DNA from: Gammaproteobacteria bacterium
Lineage (GTDB): Bacteria > Pseudomonadota > Gammaproteobacteria > SZUA-140
Direction of reading: 5' to 3'
Assembly: GCA_020847075.1 (NCBI GenBank)
Contig: JADLCS010000058.1
Coordinates: forward strand, 17,074 to 81,073
DNA: 64,000 bases
Made by a program: the position numbers and the translations under genes. The notes under the pieces were generated by a model. That model ran no database searches and had not been told where the DNA came from. It saw only the letters and a list, made by a program, of their open reading frames with translations. Shown here piece by piece: positions 1 to 9,263 of this stretch; position 1 is the stretch's first letter, and each line of letters starts with the position of its first letter.

Positions 1-137
1 TCCGCGGGCAGTCCCAGATGGGGCACCAGGGATTCGAAGTCGTGGCCATCGGCGCCGAGGCCGTGCAGCCAGAGGATGCTCGCCCGCGCGGGTGTCGCGG
101 GTTCGAGGACGACCGCGGGCAGCAGACCGGCATTCAT
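1..137 (-). CDS. alpha/beta hydrolase (carboxylesterase/phospholipase family), N-terminal part only, runs off the window start
   Basis: Reverse-strand translation MNAGLLPAVVLEPATPARASILWLHGLGADGHDFESLVPHLGLPA; LWLHGLGADGHDF is typical of the family. Confidence 0.75.
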   Translation of the reverse strand, partial: MNAGLLPAVVLEPATPARASILWLHGLGADGHDFESLVPHLGLPA

Positions 138-301
138 ACGCGGTCGTCGGATTCGCGCGCGGGGACCGGCGGGAGCCGGCGGGGGGCGATTAGCCTGTGC
201 CGCATGAACCGATTATACTGGGGCCAGATCTCTTCAGCGGGTCCGGAGCGAACGCCCGGTCCGGGCGTCTCCATCCTGTCTTCGCGGTTAAGCTAGCAAA
301 A

Positions 302-451
302 ATGCATGAAAAAAAACAGTCGAAGCGGCGCGCGCGGCGGCGCTGGGCGATGATCGGGGTGGCGTGCCTGCTGCTGCTCGCCGCCTGCGGTCAGAAAGGT
401 GATCTGTATCTGCCCGGCGAGGGCCGGGCCGACCCCCAACAGGCCGGATGA
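302..451 (+). CDS. lptM: LPS translocon maturation chaperone LptM (YifL-like small lipoprotein)
   Basis: Short lipoprotein with lipobox LLLAACGQKGDLYLP, directly upstream of lysA with ATGA overlap. Confidence 0.85.
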   Translation: MHEKKQSKRRARRRWAMIGVACLLLLAACGQKGDLYLPGEGRADPQQAG

Positions 452-1704
452 TCCAGATGGAAGATTTCACCTATCGGGACGGCGTCCTGAACGCGGAGGG
501 CGTCGATCTGCGCGCCGTCGCCGCCGAGTTCGGCACCCCCTGCTATGTCTACTCGCGCGCCGCGATCGAGCGCCAGTGGCGGGCCTTCGACCAGGCCTTT
601 CAGGCCCGCGAGCATCTGGTCTGTTTCGCCGTCAAGGCCTGTTCCAATATCGCCGTGCTGAACCTGCTGGCGCGCCTGGGGTCGGGGTTCGATATCGTGT
701 CGCTGGGCGAGCTGGAGCGGGTGCTGGCGGCCGGTGGCGACCCCGGCAGGATCGTGTTCTCCGGGGTAGGCAAGACACGGGAGGAGATCCGTCGCGCGCT
801 GGCGGCCGGCATCGCCTGTTTCAACGTCGAGTCCGCCGCCGAGCTCGACCGGATCGACGCCGTCGCGGGGGAGTCGGGACGCCGCGCGCCGGTCTCCCTG
901 CGCGTGAATCCCGACGTGGACGCGCGCACGCATCCGTATATCTCGACCGGGCTCAAGGAAAACAAATTCGGTATCCCGGTGGCGGAGGCGGAGGAACTGG
1001 CGGTCCGCGCCGTTCGCATGGACCATGTCGATCTGGTCGGGCTGGATTGCCATATCGGATCCCAGTTGACCTCGACCGCGCCGTTCGAGGATGCGCTGGA
1101 TCGCCTGCTCAAACTGGTGGACAGGCTCGCGCGGCGGGGGATCGAACTGCATCATCTCAATCTGGGCGGAGGACTCGGCGTGCGCTATCGCGCGGAACGG
1201 CCGCCGTCGCCCGCGGAATACGCGGCGGCCCTGTCGGCCCGGCTCGGCGCCCGGCCCGGCCGGCTGTTGATCGAGCCGGGGCGGGCCATCGTCGCCAATG
1301 CCGGCCTCCTGCTGACGCGGGTGGAATACCTCAAGCCGGGCGAGGGGAAAAACTTCGCCATCGTGGATGCCGCCATGAACGACTTGATCCGGCCCGCTTT
1401 ATACGATGCGTGGCACGAGATCCTGCCGGTGGCCCCGCACGCCGATCTGCCCGCCCGGGAGTACGACATCGTCGGGCCGGTGTGCGAGACCGGGGATTTT
1501 CTGGGCAAGGGACGCGCGCTCGCGCTACGGCCCGATGACCTGCTCGCGGTGTGCTCCGCCGGCGCCTACGGGTTTGTGATGAGCTCGAATTACAATTCCC
1601 GTCCGCGTGCGGCGGAGGTCCTGGTCGATCGCGGCCGCGCCCATCTGATCCGTGAACGGGAAAGCCTGCCGATGCTGTTCGCGGGCGAGCGCCTGCCGTT
1701 CTGA
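448..1704 (+). CDS. lysA: diaminopimelate decarboxylase
   Basis: 418 aa; PLP fold with CFAVKACSN, HIGSQL, GGGLGVRY, EPGR and CETGDF motifs. Confidence 0.97.
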   Translation: MIQMEDFTYRDGVLNAEGVDLRAVAAEFGTPCYVYSRAAIERQWRAFDQAFQAREHLVCFAVKACSNIAVLNLLARLGSGFDIVSLGELERVLAAGGDPGRIVFSGVGKTREEIRRALAAGIACFNVESAAELDRIDAVAGESGRRAPVSLRVNPDVDARTHPYISTGLKENKFGIPVAEAEELAVRAVRMDHVDLVGLDCHIGSQLTSTAPFEDALDRLLKLVDRLARRGIELHHLNLGGGLGVRYRAERPPSPAEYAAALSARLGARPGRLLIEPGRAIVANAGLLLTRVEYLKPGEGKNFAIVDAAMNDLIRPALYDAWHEILPVAPHADLPAREYDIVGPVCETGDFLGKGRALALRPDDLLAVCSAGAYGFVMSSNYNSRPRAAEVLVDRGRAHLIRERESLPMLFAGERLPF

Positions 1705-1725
1705 GTTCGTTCGGAGGTCGCCGGC

Positions 1726-2412
1726 ATGAAGCGCGTGCCCGAACCCGAGTTGATGGAAGACGAGGCGCAGGCGCGTGCCTATTCCGAGGCCGATTTCTCC
1801 GAGCCGCACGCGATGTTCGTCCGTCTGTGCGGAGAGGCCTGGGCGGGGCGCGCGCCGCGCGGGCGCATGCTCGATCTCGGTTGTGGACCGGGCGATGTCA
1901 CGGTGCGCCTGGCGGAGCGGTTTCCCCTGTTCACCATCGACGGCGTGGACGGTTCGGAGGCGATGCTCGGATACGGGGCGGAACGCGTGCGCCGGCACGG
2001 GCTCGAGGATCGGGTCCGGCTCATCCGGGGTCATCTGCCGGCCTGTCCGCTGCCGGGGGGGTACGACGCCATCGTCAGCAACAGTCTGCTGCATCATCTG
2101 AGCGATCCGGCGATCCTGTGGGATACCGTTCGGCGCTGCGCCCGCCCGGGCGCGGCGGTATTCGTCATGGACCTGATGCGCCCGGAAGACGAGGCGGCGG
2201 CACAGGCGCTGACGGAGCGCCATGCCGCGGGGGCGCCCGCGGTGCTCCGGCGCGACTTCTTTCATTCGCTGCTGGCCGCCTATCGCCCGGAAGAGGTGCG
2301 CGCGCAGCTCGCCGGCGCGGGCCTGGAGGATTTCGCCGTGCGCGCGGTCTCGGACCGCCATCTCGTCGTGAGCGGATGTCTCCCGGGGACGGACGGCGTC
2401 TGCCCCCGGTGA
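1726..2412 (+). CDS. class I SAM-dependent methyltransferase
   Basis: MLDLGCGPGDVTVRLAERFP motif I and following motifs. Confidence 0.85.
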   Translation: MKRVPEPELMEDEAQARAYSEADFSEPHAMFVRLCGEAWAGRAPRGRMLDLGCGPGDVTVRLAERFPLFTIDGVDGSEAMLGYGAERVRRHGLEDRVRLIRGHLPACPLPGGYDAIVSNSLLHHLSDPAILWDTVRRCARPGAAVFVMDLMRPEDEAAAQALTERHAAGAPAVLRRDFFHSLLAAYRPEEVRAQLAGAGLEDFAVRAVSDRHLVVSGCLPGTDGVCPR

Positions 2413-2442
2413 CGAGATCCCGCCGGCGGTCTTGAGGGAGGT

Positions 2443-4263
2443 GTGATGTCGAGGGGCCGGGGAGGATCGGGGCGCGACGACGGGGCGACGGTCGATGACG
2501 GCGTGACCGCCGCGGCGTTGCGACGGGCCGCAGCGCTGCACCAGGCGGGCCGGCCGGCGGAGGCGGCAGCGCTCTGCCGGGAGATCCTCGGTATCGCGCC
2601 CGGGAATGTCGATGCCTTGTGCCTGCTGGCGATCCTGGCCCTGCAATTCGGACATCCGGAAGAATCCGCCCGCCTGGCCGGGCGGGCGGTGGCGATCGAT
2701 CCGCACTCGGAACGCGCCTTCAATATCCAGGGTATCGCCCTGCAGTCCCTCGGGCGTTATCCGGAGGCGCTGACGAGTTACGATCGCGCCCTGGCGCTGG
2801 AGCCGGCCTTCGCCGAGGCCTGGTATCGCCGCGGCAATGTCCTGCACGACCTGGGGCGCCGCGAGGACGCCATCGCCAGCTATGATCGCGCCCTGGCGCT
2901 CATGCCCGATTCGGTGGAGGCCGCGTACAACCGCGGGCTGGTGCTGCAGGAGTTACGGCGCCAGGATGAAGCGCTGGCCAGTTACGACCTGGCGCTGGGG
3001 CTGCGCCCCGATCTCGTCGATGCGCACTACAATCGCGGCCTGATCCTGCATGAATTGCGGCGTTACGACGAGGCCCTCGTTTGCTATGAGCGCGTGCTCG
3101 GCCTCAGGCCGGAGATGCACGAGGCGCTCAACAACCGCGGCAATACGCTGCGCCGCCTGAACCGCTATGAAGAGGCGCTGGGCTGTTTCGAACAGGCACT
3201 GCGTCTGAGGCCGGATCACGTCGAGGCGCTGATCAACAGAGGCCTGGTGCTGCAGGATCTGGATCGGTGCGAGGAGGCCCTGCGGAGCTTCGACGCCGCT
3301 ACCGCGCGCGCGCCGGATTCGGCCGCCGCCCATTGCGGCGCCGCGCTCTGCCGGTTGTCGCTGGGGGACTTCGCCGCGGGATGGCACGAGTATGAATGGC
3401 GTTGGAGGAGTCCGCAGACGCAGGCCCTCCGCGATTTCGTCGAGCCGCCCTGGCTGGGGCAGGCGCCGGTGGCGGGGCGCACCCTCCTGTTGTGGGCGGA
3501 ACAGGGCCTCGGTGACACGCTCCAGTTCTGCCGTTATGCGAAATACCTGGCCGATGCCGGGGCCGAGGTGATCCTGGAGGTGCAGCCGGCCCTGAAACCC
3601 CTGTTGTCCCGCCTGGAGGGTCCGGTCCGGGTCCTGGCGCAGGGCGAGGCGCTGCCCGCCTTCGATCTGCATTGTCCGCTGTTGAGTCTGCCGCTGGCGT
3701 GTGGGACCGATGCGGGCAGCATCCCGGCCGGGGCCGCCTATCTCCTGCCGGATGTCGCAAAGGTGCGGGACTGGACGGCCGTTCTCGCCGGCGCGAGGGG
3801 GCCGCGGGTGGGGCTGGCGTGGTCGGGGGATCCGCGTCACCCCAACGACCATAACCGTTCCTTGCCCCTGTCCCGCCTGCGGGCGCTGCTCGGCGAGCCG
3901 GCCACCTTCGTCGGCGTGCAGAAGGAACTACGGGCGGAGGATGCGGAGTTTCTGGCCGCGCATCCGGAGATCCGGCATTACGGCGACCGGATCGCGGATT
4001 TCGCCGATACCGCGGCCCTCATCGCCAACCTCGATCTGGTGATCACGGTGGATACCTCGGTCGCCCATCTGGCCGGCGCGCTGGGGAAACCCGTCTGGAT
4101 TCTGCTGTGCCACAATCCGGACTGGCGCTGGATGCGCGGTCGCGCGGACAGTCCGTGGTATCCCTCGGCGCGTCTGTTCCGGCAGGCCGCGGCGGGCGAC
4201 TGGGACGGCGTGATCGGCCGCCTGTGCGCGGGTCTGCGCGAGTCGACGCAGCCGGCGGGGTGA
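2443..4263 (+). CDS. TPR-repeat protein with C-terminal glycosyltransferase-9-like domain
   Basis: About 8-9 tandem 34-aa TPRs (AWYRRGNVLHDLGRREDAIASYDRALAL) then LLLWAEQGLGDTLQFCRYAKYL and VITVDTSVAHLAGALGKPVWILL. Confidence 0.88.
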   Translation: MMSRGRGGSGRDDGATVDDGVTAAALRRAAALHQAGRPAEAAALCREILGIAPGNVDALCLLAILALQFGHPEESARLAGRAVAIDPHSERAFNIQGIALQSLGRYPEALTSYDRALALEPAFAEAWYRRGNVLHDLGRREDAIASYDRALALMPDSVEAAYNRGLVLQELRRQDEALASYDLALGLRPDLVDAHYNRGLILHELRRYDEALVCYERVLGLRPEMHEALNNRGNTLRRLNRYEEALGCFEQALRLRPDHVEALINRGLVLQDLDRCEEALRSFDAATARAPDSAAAHCGAALCRLSLGDFAAGWHEYEWRWRSPQTQALRDFVEPPWLGQAPVAGRTLLLWAEQGLGDTLQFCRYAKYLADAGAEVILEVQPALKPLLSRLEGPVRVLAQGEALPAFDLHCPLLSLPLACGTDAGSIPAGAAYLLPDVAKVRDWTAVLAGARGPRVGLAWSGDPRHPNDHNRSLPLSRLRALLGEPATFVGVQKELRAEDAEFLAAHPEIRHYGDRIADFADTAALIANLDLVITVDTSVAHLAGALGKPVWILLCHNPDWRWMRGRADSPWYPSARLFRQAAAGDWDGVIGRLCAGLRESTQPAG

Positions 4264-4272
4264 TCGACCACC

Positions 4273-4737
4273 CTAGGTTCCGGCGGCGAAGCCTTGCTGT
4301 CGCCAGGCCTCATAGACGATCACGGCGACCGCGTTGGAGAGATTGAGGCTGCGGCAGCGCGGCGCCATCGGGATGCGGAGGATATGCCCCGGCGGCTGGC
4401 GATCGAGCAGTTCCCCCGGCAGTCCGCGTGTCTCGGGCCCGAACAGGAAGGCGTCTCCGGGCGCATAGGCGGGTTCGGTATGGGTCGTGGCGCCGCGCGT
4501 GGAGCAGGCGAAGACGCGGCGCGGCGCGACCGCGTGCAGGAAGGCGGCGAAGTCCCGGTGTTCGCGCACGGGGGCGTACTCGTGATAATCCAGGCCGGCG
4601 CGTCGCAGCCGGGCGTCGTCGAGCGCGAAACCGAGCGGATGGATGAGGTGCAGGGCGGTGTGGGTATTGGCGCACAGGCGTATAATATTGCCCGTGTTGG
4701 GCGGGATCTCGGGCTGAAACAGGACGACGTGGAACAT
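4273..4737 (-). CDS. trmL: tRNA (cytidine(34)-2'-O)-methyltransferase
   Basis: MFHVVLFQPEIPPNTGNIIRLCANT, LFGPETRGLP, IPMAPRCRSLNLSNAVAVIVYEAWRQ: SPOUT family TrmL. Confidence 0.95.
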   Translation of the reverse strand: MFHVVLFQPEIPPNTGNIIRLCANTHTALHLIHPLGFALDDARLRRAGLDYHEYAPVREHRDFAAFLHAVAPRRVFACSTRGATTHTEPAYAPGDAFLFGPETRGLPGELLDRQPPGHILRIPMAPRCRSLNLSNAVAVIVYEAWRQQGFAAGT

Positions 4738-4782
4738 GCGGCGAGCGGCTCCGGAAAATCCTGATGTAATAACCTCTGCGCG

Positions 4783-5757
4783 ATGGGTGGTCAAGCGGTG
4801 AATCAGGACGACAAGCGGGCACTCGAGCTCGATTTCTGCGGCATGCGTTTCGCCACGCCGCTGGTGCTGTTGTCGGGCTGTGTCGGTTTCGGCGAGGAAT
4901 ATACCCGCGTCGAGGGGTTTTCCAATCGCGACGTCGGCGCGGTATGCCTGAAGGGGACCACGCTCCATCCGCGTCTGGGCAACCCGCCGCATCGCGTCAC
5001 CGAGACGCCGATGGGCATGCTGAACGCGATCGGCCTGCAGAATCCGGGCGCGCACCACGTGGTGCGGGAGATCCTGCCGCGGCTCGATTTTTCCGAGACC
5101 CGTTTCATCGCCAACGTCTCCGGTTCCACCGTCGAGGAATACGTCGAGGTGACGCGTATCTTCGACGATTCGCCGATCGACGCCATGGAGATCAATATCT
5201 CCTGCCCCAACGTCAAGGAGGGCGGCGTGCAGTTCGGTAACGACCCCGCCATGTCGGCCCGCGTGGTCGAGGCCTGTCGCGCCGTCACCGATAAACCGCT
5301 CATCACCAAGCTGTCGCCCAATCAGACCGATATCGCGGAAAACGCGCGCCGCTGCATCGAGGCGGGGACCGATGCCTTCGCGGTGATCAATACCTTGACC
5401 GGCATGGCGATCGACGTCGAGCAGCGTACCCCGATCATCGGCAACAATCAGGGCGGGTTGTCCGGGCCGGCGATCAAGCCCATCGCGGTGCTCAAGGTAC
5501 ATCAGGTCTATCAGGTGTGCCGGGCGCACGGTGTGCCGATCATCGGCCAGGGCGGCGTGTGCAGCGCGGAGGACGCGCTGGAGTTCCTCATCGCCGGGGC
5601 GACCGCCGTCGGCGTCGGCACCGGGTTGTTCTACGATCCACTGCTGTGCCCCAAGATCAACGCCGGCATCGCCGCCTATCTCAAACGGCACGGCCTCAGT
5701 GAAGTCGGCCAGTTGACGGGCACCCTGAGGCTCAACGGTCAGACGGTGTGCGCCTGA
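4783..5757 (+). CDS. pyrD: dihydroorotate dehydrogenase, class 1B (PyrDB-like catalytic subunit)
   Basis: NISCPNVKEGGVQFGNDP, ITKLSPNQTDI, NNQGGLSGPAIKPIAVLKVHQVYQ; class-1B signature. Start may be the in-frame GTG/ATG slightly downstream. Confidence 0.85.
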   Translation: MGGQAVNQDDKRALELDFCGMRFATPLVLLSGCVGFGEEYTRVEGFSNRDVGAVCLKGTTLHPRLGNPPHRVTETPMGMLNAIGLQNPGAHHVVREILPRLDFSETRFIANVSGSTVEEYVEVTRIFDDSPIDAMEINISCPNVKEGGVQFGNDPAMSARVVEACRAVTDKPLITKLSPNQTDIAENARRCIEAGTDAFAVINTLTGMAIDVEQRTPIIGNNQGGLSGPAIKPIAVLKVHQVYQVCRAHGVPIIGQGGVCSAEDALEFLIAGATAVGVGTGLFYDPLLCPKINAGIAAYLKRHGLSEVGQLTGTLRLNGQTVCA

Positions 5758-5844
5758 GGGGCGGTGATGAGAATGAGTAATGGGTGAACAGTGATGAGTG
5801 ACTGAAGGGCTGGCGTCACCCATCACCCATTACCGTTCACCCCT

Positions 5845-7287
5845 TCACGATTCGACCCGTTCCTCCTCCGGCACGGTATCGTCCTCGGCGATGCCGAGTT
5901 CCTTGATCTTGCGCGTCAGCGTATTGCGGCCCCAGCCCAGCAGTTTGGCCGCCTCCTGACGCCGGCCGCCGGTATGGCGCAGCGTGGTCTCGATCATGAT
6001 GCGCTCGAAGCGCGGCACTGCATCGCCCAGCAGATCGGATCCGCCCTGGACGAGCCGGGTATCGGCCCATTGCTGCAGCGCCGCTTCCCAGACGCTCGTC
6101 TCGCCGCCCGCGGGGAGTTCGTGTCTGAGTTCCGGCGGCATGTCTTCCAGGTGAATCACCCGCCCGGGTGACATCACTGTGAGCCAGCGGCAGGTGTTTT
6201 CGAGCTGGCGGACATTGCCGTTCCATTCCAACTGGGCCAGGAACTTGCTCGCCTCGCTGTCGAGGGTCTTGGGTTCGACCGCCAGTTCCTGCGCCGCACG
6301 ATTGAGAAAATGCTGGATCAGCATCGGGATATCCTCGCGCCGTTCGCGCAGCGCCGGGATATGGATGCGGATGACGTTCAGGCGATGGTAGAGGTCCTCG
6401 CGGAACAGGTGCGCCTTGACGCGTTCCTCCAGATTCTGGTGCGTGGCGGCGATGATGCGTACGTCCACCTTGATGGAAGAATGCCCGCCCACGCGATAGA
6501 ACTCGCCGTCGGCGAGCACGCGGAGCAGCCGCGTCTGCAGTTCGACCGGCATGTCGCCGATTTCGTCCAGGAACAGGGTGCCGCCGTCCGCCTGCTCGAA
6601 GCGTCCGCGGTGCATGTTCTGGGCGCCGGTGAACGCCCCGCGCTCATGGCCGAAGAGGTCGGATTCGAGCAGCTCGCGCGGTATGGCGGCGGTGTTGATG
6701 GCGATGAACGGTCCGCCGGAGCGCGGGCTGTGGCGGTGCAGCGCCCGCGCGACCAGCTCTTTTCCGGTGCCGGACTCGCCCGTGAGCAGCACCGTCATGT
6801 TCGAGCGCGCCAGACGGCCGATGGCGCGGAACACCTCCTGCATGGCCGGCGCCTCGCCGATGATCTCCGGGGAATGCGGATTCGCCTCGTGCGACTTGGC
6901 GCCATTGTTGCGGCGATGCTGGCGGATGGCGCGGTTGATCAGATCGGTCGCCTCGTCGACGTCGAAGGGCTTGGGGAGGTATTCGAAGGCGCCGCCTTCA
7001 TAGGCGGCGATCGCGCTGTCGAGGTCGGAGTGCGCGGTCATGATGATCACCGGCAGCTCCGGGTAACTCGTCTTGATCAATTCCATCAGCGCCAGCCCGT
7101 CCATGCCCGGCATGCGGATGTCCGCGATGATGGCGTCCGGCTGTTCGGCGCTCAGGCGATCCATGATGCCGGAGGCGCTTTTGAAGCTGGTGACCTGCAT
7201 ATGGGACTTGGCGAGCGCCTTTTCGAGCACCCAACGAATGGAGCGGTCATCGTCGATGACCCAGATGTGTCCGTTATCGCTGCTCAT
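5845..7287 (-). CDS. ntrC: nitrogen regulation response regulator NtrC
   Basis: Receiver DIRMPGMDGL, AAA+ GESGTGKE and GAFTGA (sigma54 contact), C-terminal Fis-type HTH. Confidence 0.97.
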   Translation of the reverse strand: MSSDNGHIWVIDDDRSIRWVLEKALAKSHMQVTSFKSASGIMDRLSAEQPDAIIADIRMPGMDGLALMELIKTSYPELPVIIMTAHSDLDSAIAAYEGGAFEYLPKPFDVDEATDLINRAIRQHRRNNGAKSHEANPHSPEIIGEAPAMQEVFRAIGRLARSNMTVLLTGESGTGKELVARALHRHSPRSGGPFIAINTAAIPRELLESDLFGHERGAFTGAQNMHRGRFEQADGGTLFLDEIGDMPVELQTRLLRVLADGEFYRVGGHSSIKVDVRIIAATHQNLEERVKAHLFREDLYHRLNVIRIHIPALRERREDIPMLIQHFLNRAAQELAVEPKTLDSEASKFLAQLEWNGNVRQLENTCRWLTVMSPGRVIHLEDMPPELRHELPAGGETSVWEAALQQWADTRLVQGGSDLLGDAVPRFERIMIETTLRHTGGRRQEAAKLLGWGRNTLTRKIKELGIAEDDTVPEEERVES

Positions 7288-8356
7288 GGTGTTCCTCGAG
7301 TGGCAGTATGATGGAAAAAACGGTCTTGCCGGGCCGGCTGGCGCATTCGATCAGCCCGCCATGCTGATTCGCGATCGACTGCGCGATGGGCAGTCCCAGA
7401 CCGGTGCCTCCGGGTCGGCCGCTGATCATGGGGTAGAAGATCTTGTCGAGCATGTCGGCCGGGATGCCGGGGCCGCTGTCGATGATGCTGATCTGCACTA
7501 CCAGTTTGTGGGTCTTGTGGCCCAGGGTGAACTGACGCTGGGTCCGCGTCTGCAGCATGATCGAGCCGTTGCCATTGATGGCCTGCAGGGCATTGCGCGT
7601 GATGTTGAGTACGGCCTGGATGAGCTGATCGGCGTCCGCGTGGAGCTCGGGTATGCTGGGATCGTAGTCGCGCAGGATCGTGACGCCCGGTCCCGCCTCG
7701 GCCTGGATCAGCGCCCGTACGCGTTCGGTGACCTCGTGGATGTTCACCCGGCGCTTGAGCGGGATGGCGTTCGGGCCGAGCATCCTGCTCAGCAGGGACT
7801 GCAGGCGATCCGCTTCGCCGATGATGACCCGGGTATATTCCTTGAGGGCATCGTCGTCCAGTTCGCGCTCGAGCAGTTGCGCCGCCCCGCGCAGGCCGCC
7901 CAGCGGATTGTTGATCTCGTGGGCCATGCCGCGCATCAGCATCCGGGTGTTGTTGTACTGCGTGATGAGGTTTTCTTCGCGCGCGATCCGCATGTGGCGA
8001 TCCACCTGCAGCAGCTCGAGCAGCAGTTCATGGCCGTTGCGTTCCTGCAGCGGGGTGACCGTGGCGTCCACGGTCACCATGCGCTGGTCGGGCATGCGCA
8101 GACAGGCGCCGCGTTCCGTATAGGGGTGCCCGCTGAGCCGTGAGCGTCGCAGCGCCTCGATGAAGTCCGGGGATTCCGGAAACAGCCGTATGACGGGTTG
8201 TCCGGCGATCCGGCGCGCGCTGACCTCGAACAGGATTTCGCCCGCCGGGTTGATGTATTTGAGCTCGAGCGCATCGCTGAACAGCAACACCGCGGTGTTG
8301 AGGTTTTCCAGGATACGCTGGTCAGTACGCGTGGATGTCATCGTATTCGCTAGCAC
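7274..8356 (-). CDS. glnL: nitrogen regulation sensor histidine kinase NtrB
   Basis: PAS domain, GMAHEINNPLGGLRGAAQLLERE, GTGLGLPIAQSI; overlaps ntrC. Start may be the internal Met at 8341. Confidence 0.95.
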   Translation of the reverse strand: MLANTMTSTRTDQRILENLNTAVLLFSDALELKYINPAGEILFEVSARRIAGQPVIRLFPESPDFIEALRRSRLSGHPYTERGACLRMPDQRMVTVDATVTPLQERNGHELLLELLQVDRHMRIAREENLITQYNNTRMLMRGMAHEINNPLGGLRGAAQLLERELDDDALKEYTRVIIGEADRLQSLLSRMLGPNAIPLKRRVNIHEVTERVRALIQAEAGPGVTILRDYDPSIPELHADADQLIQAVLNITRNALQAINGNGSIMLQTRTQRQFTLGHKTHKLVVQISIIDSGPGIPADMLDKIFYPMISGRPGGTGLGLPIAQSIANQHGGLIECASRPGKTVFSIILPLEEHHEQR

Positions 8357-8367
8357 AGCCCCATTTT

Positions 8368-8383
8368 TGCAAGAAGCAAACCA
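8368..8383 (-). promoter_or_regulatory. possible sigma54 -24/-12 element upstream of ntrB
   Basis: Reverse strand TGGTTTGCTTCTTGCA (GG-N10-GC, TTGCA at -12). Confidence 0.3.
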
Positions 8384-8593
8384 ATCACGCGTGGGCAGGC
8401 CTGGCCGCGGGGCAATTTTTGTGACGGTCCGGGAAGGCCGGTAAAAATCTATTCAAAACAAATGGATAAGATCCTGCCTGTAGAATGTGCCGGTGCCGCC
8501 GGGGGCGAGCACGCCCGTTCATCAGGTCGTAGCCCTCCAGGGGTGGGTCATGCGACGCCCTATTTTAGGGCAAACCGGCGAGGGGTGCGATCA

Positions 8594-9169
8594 TTATGGG
8601 GCCGACCGGCGGCCCGGGAACAGGGAGGAGTGCTGTTTGAGATGAAAGGTGACCGGTGCGGACTGGATAAGGATCCGCCCCGCGGCGTCGTGCACCTCCG
8701 CGGAGAGGGTATGCGAGCCGCGGTCGACCTCGGGCAGGGTGAGGCGCGTCCCGTCACCTGCCCCTTCCACCGGGCGTCCGTCCAGAAGAATCACCAGGCG
8801 GTGGCCCTGTCGCGCCTTCAGCGGGGGGGTCAGGGACACGCCGACCTCGATTTCCCGGGCGTTGTTCCAGATGACCTGATCGTCGGCGGGTTCCACGATG
8901 TCGAGTCCGGCATAGGGGGACGGGGCGGCCGCCGGCGCCTGTGACGGCATCGTGTCGCGGGTGGACGGCTGCAGCGAAGGTATGACCTGGGGCAGGGGCG
9001 GGTCGATCTTCTCGGCATCGGGGAGGGGCTCGCTGGAATAGCTGACCGTGCCGTCCGGCTGCACCTGCTTGTAGATGTCCGCCGGCAGATCGCAGGGCGC
9101 GAGCCCAAGCAGGCAGGCAAGCACCGGCGGGAGGGCGCCTCGCAGCCTGATCGATGTTGTCCCGAGCAT
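8594..9169 (-). CDS. DUF4124 domain-containing protein
   Basis: Signal-peptide-like N-terminus then DIYKQVQPDGTVSYSSEPLPDAEKI, typical of DUF4124. Confidence 0.8.
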   Translation of the reverse strand: MLGTTSIRLRGALPPVLACLLGLAPCDLPADIYKQVQPDGTVSYSSEPLPDAEKIDPPLPQVIPSLQPSTRDTMPSQAPAAAPSPYAGLDIVEPADDQVIWNNAREIEVGVSLTPPLKARQGHRLVILLDGRPVEGAGDGTRLTLPEVDRGSHTLSAEVHDAAGRILIQSAPVTFHLKQHSSLFPGRRSAP

Positions 9170-9202
9170 CCCCTTTATGTAGCCGGGATCGGGCCGGATG
9201 TC

Positions 9203-9233
9203 AAAGAAAAACCCCCGGTTTGTGACCGGGGGT
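9203..9233 (-). terminator. Rho-independent terminator of glnA
   Basis: Reverse strand ACCCCCGGT-CACAA-ACCGGGGGT followed by TTTTCTTT. Confidence 0.9.
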
Positions 9234-9263
9234 TCAGTGTGGTGGGGGAAACGTCCGGGGCGA

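Noticed and set aside
2740-3330. Periodic about 102-bp repeats
   Set aside because: Explained by 34-aa TPR units in the coding sequence; not CRISPR or a DNA repeat array.
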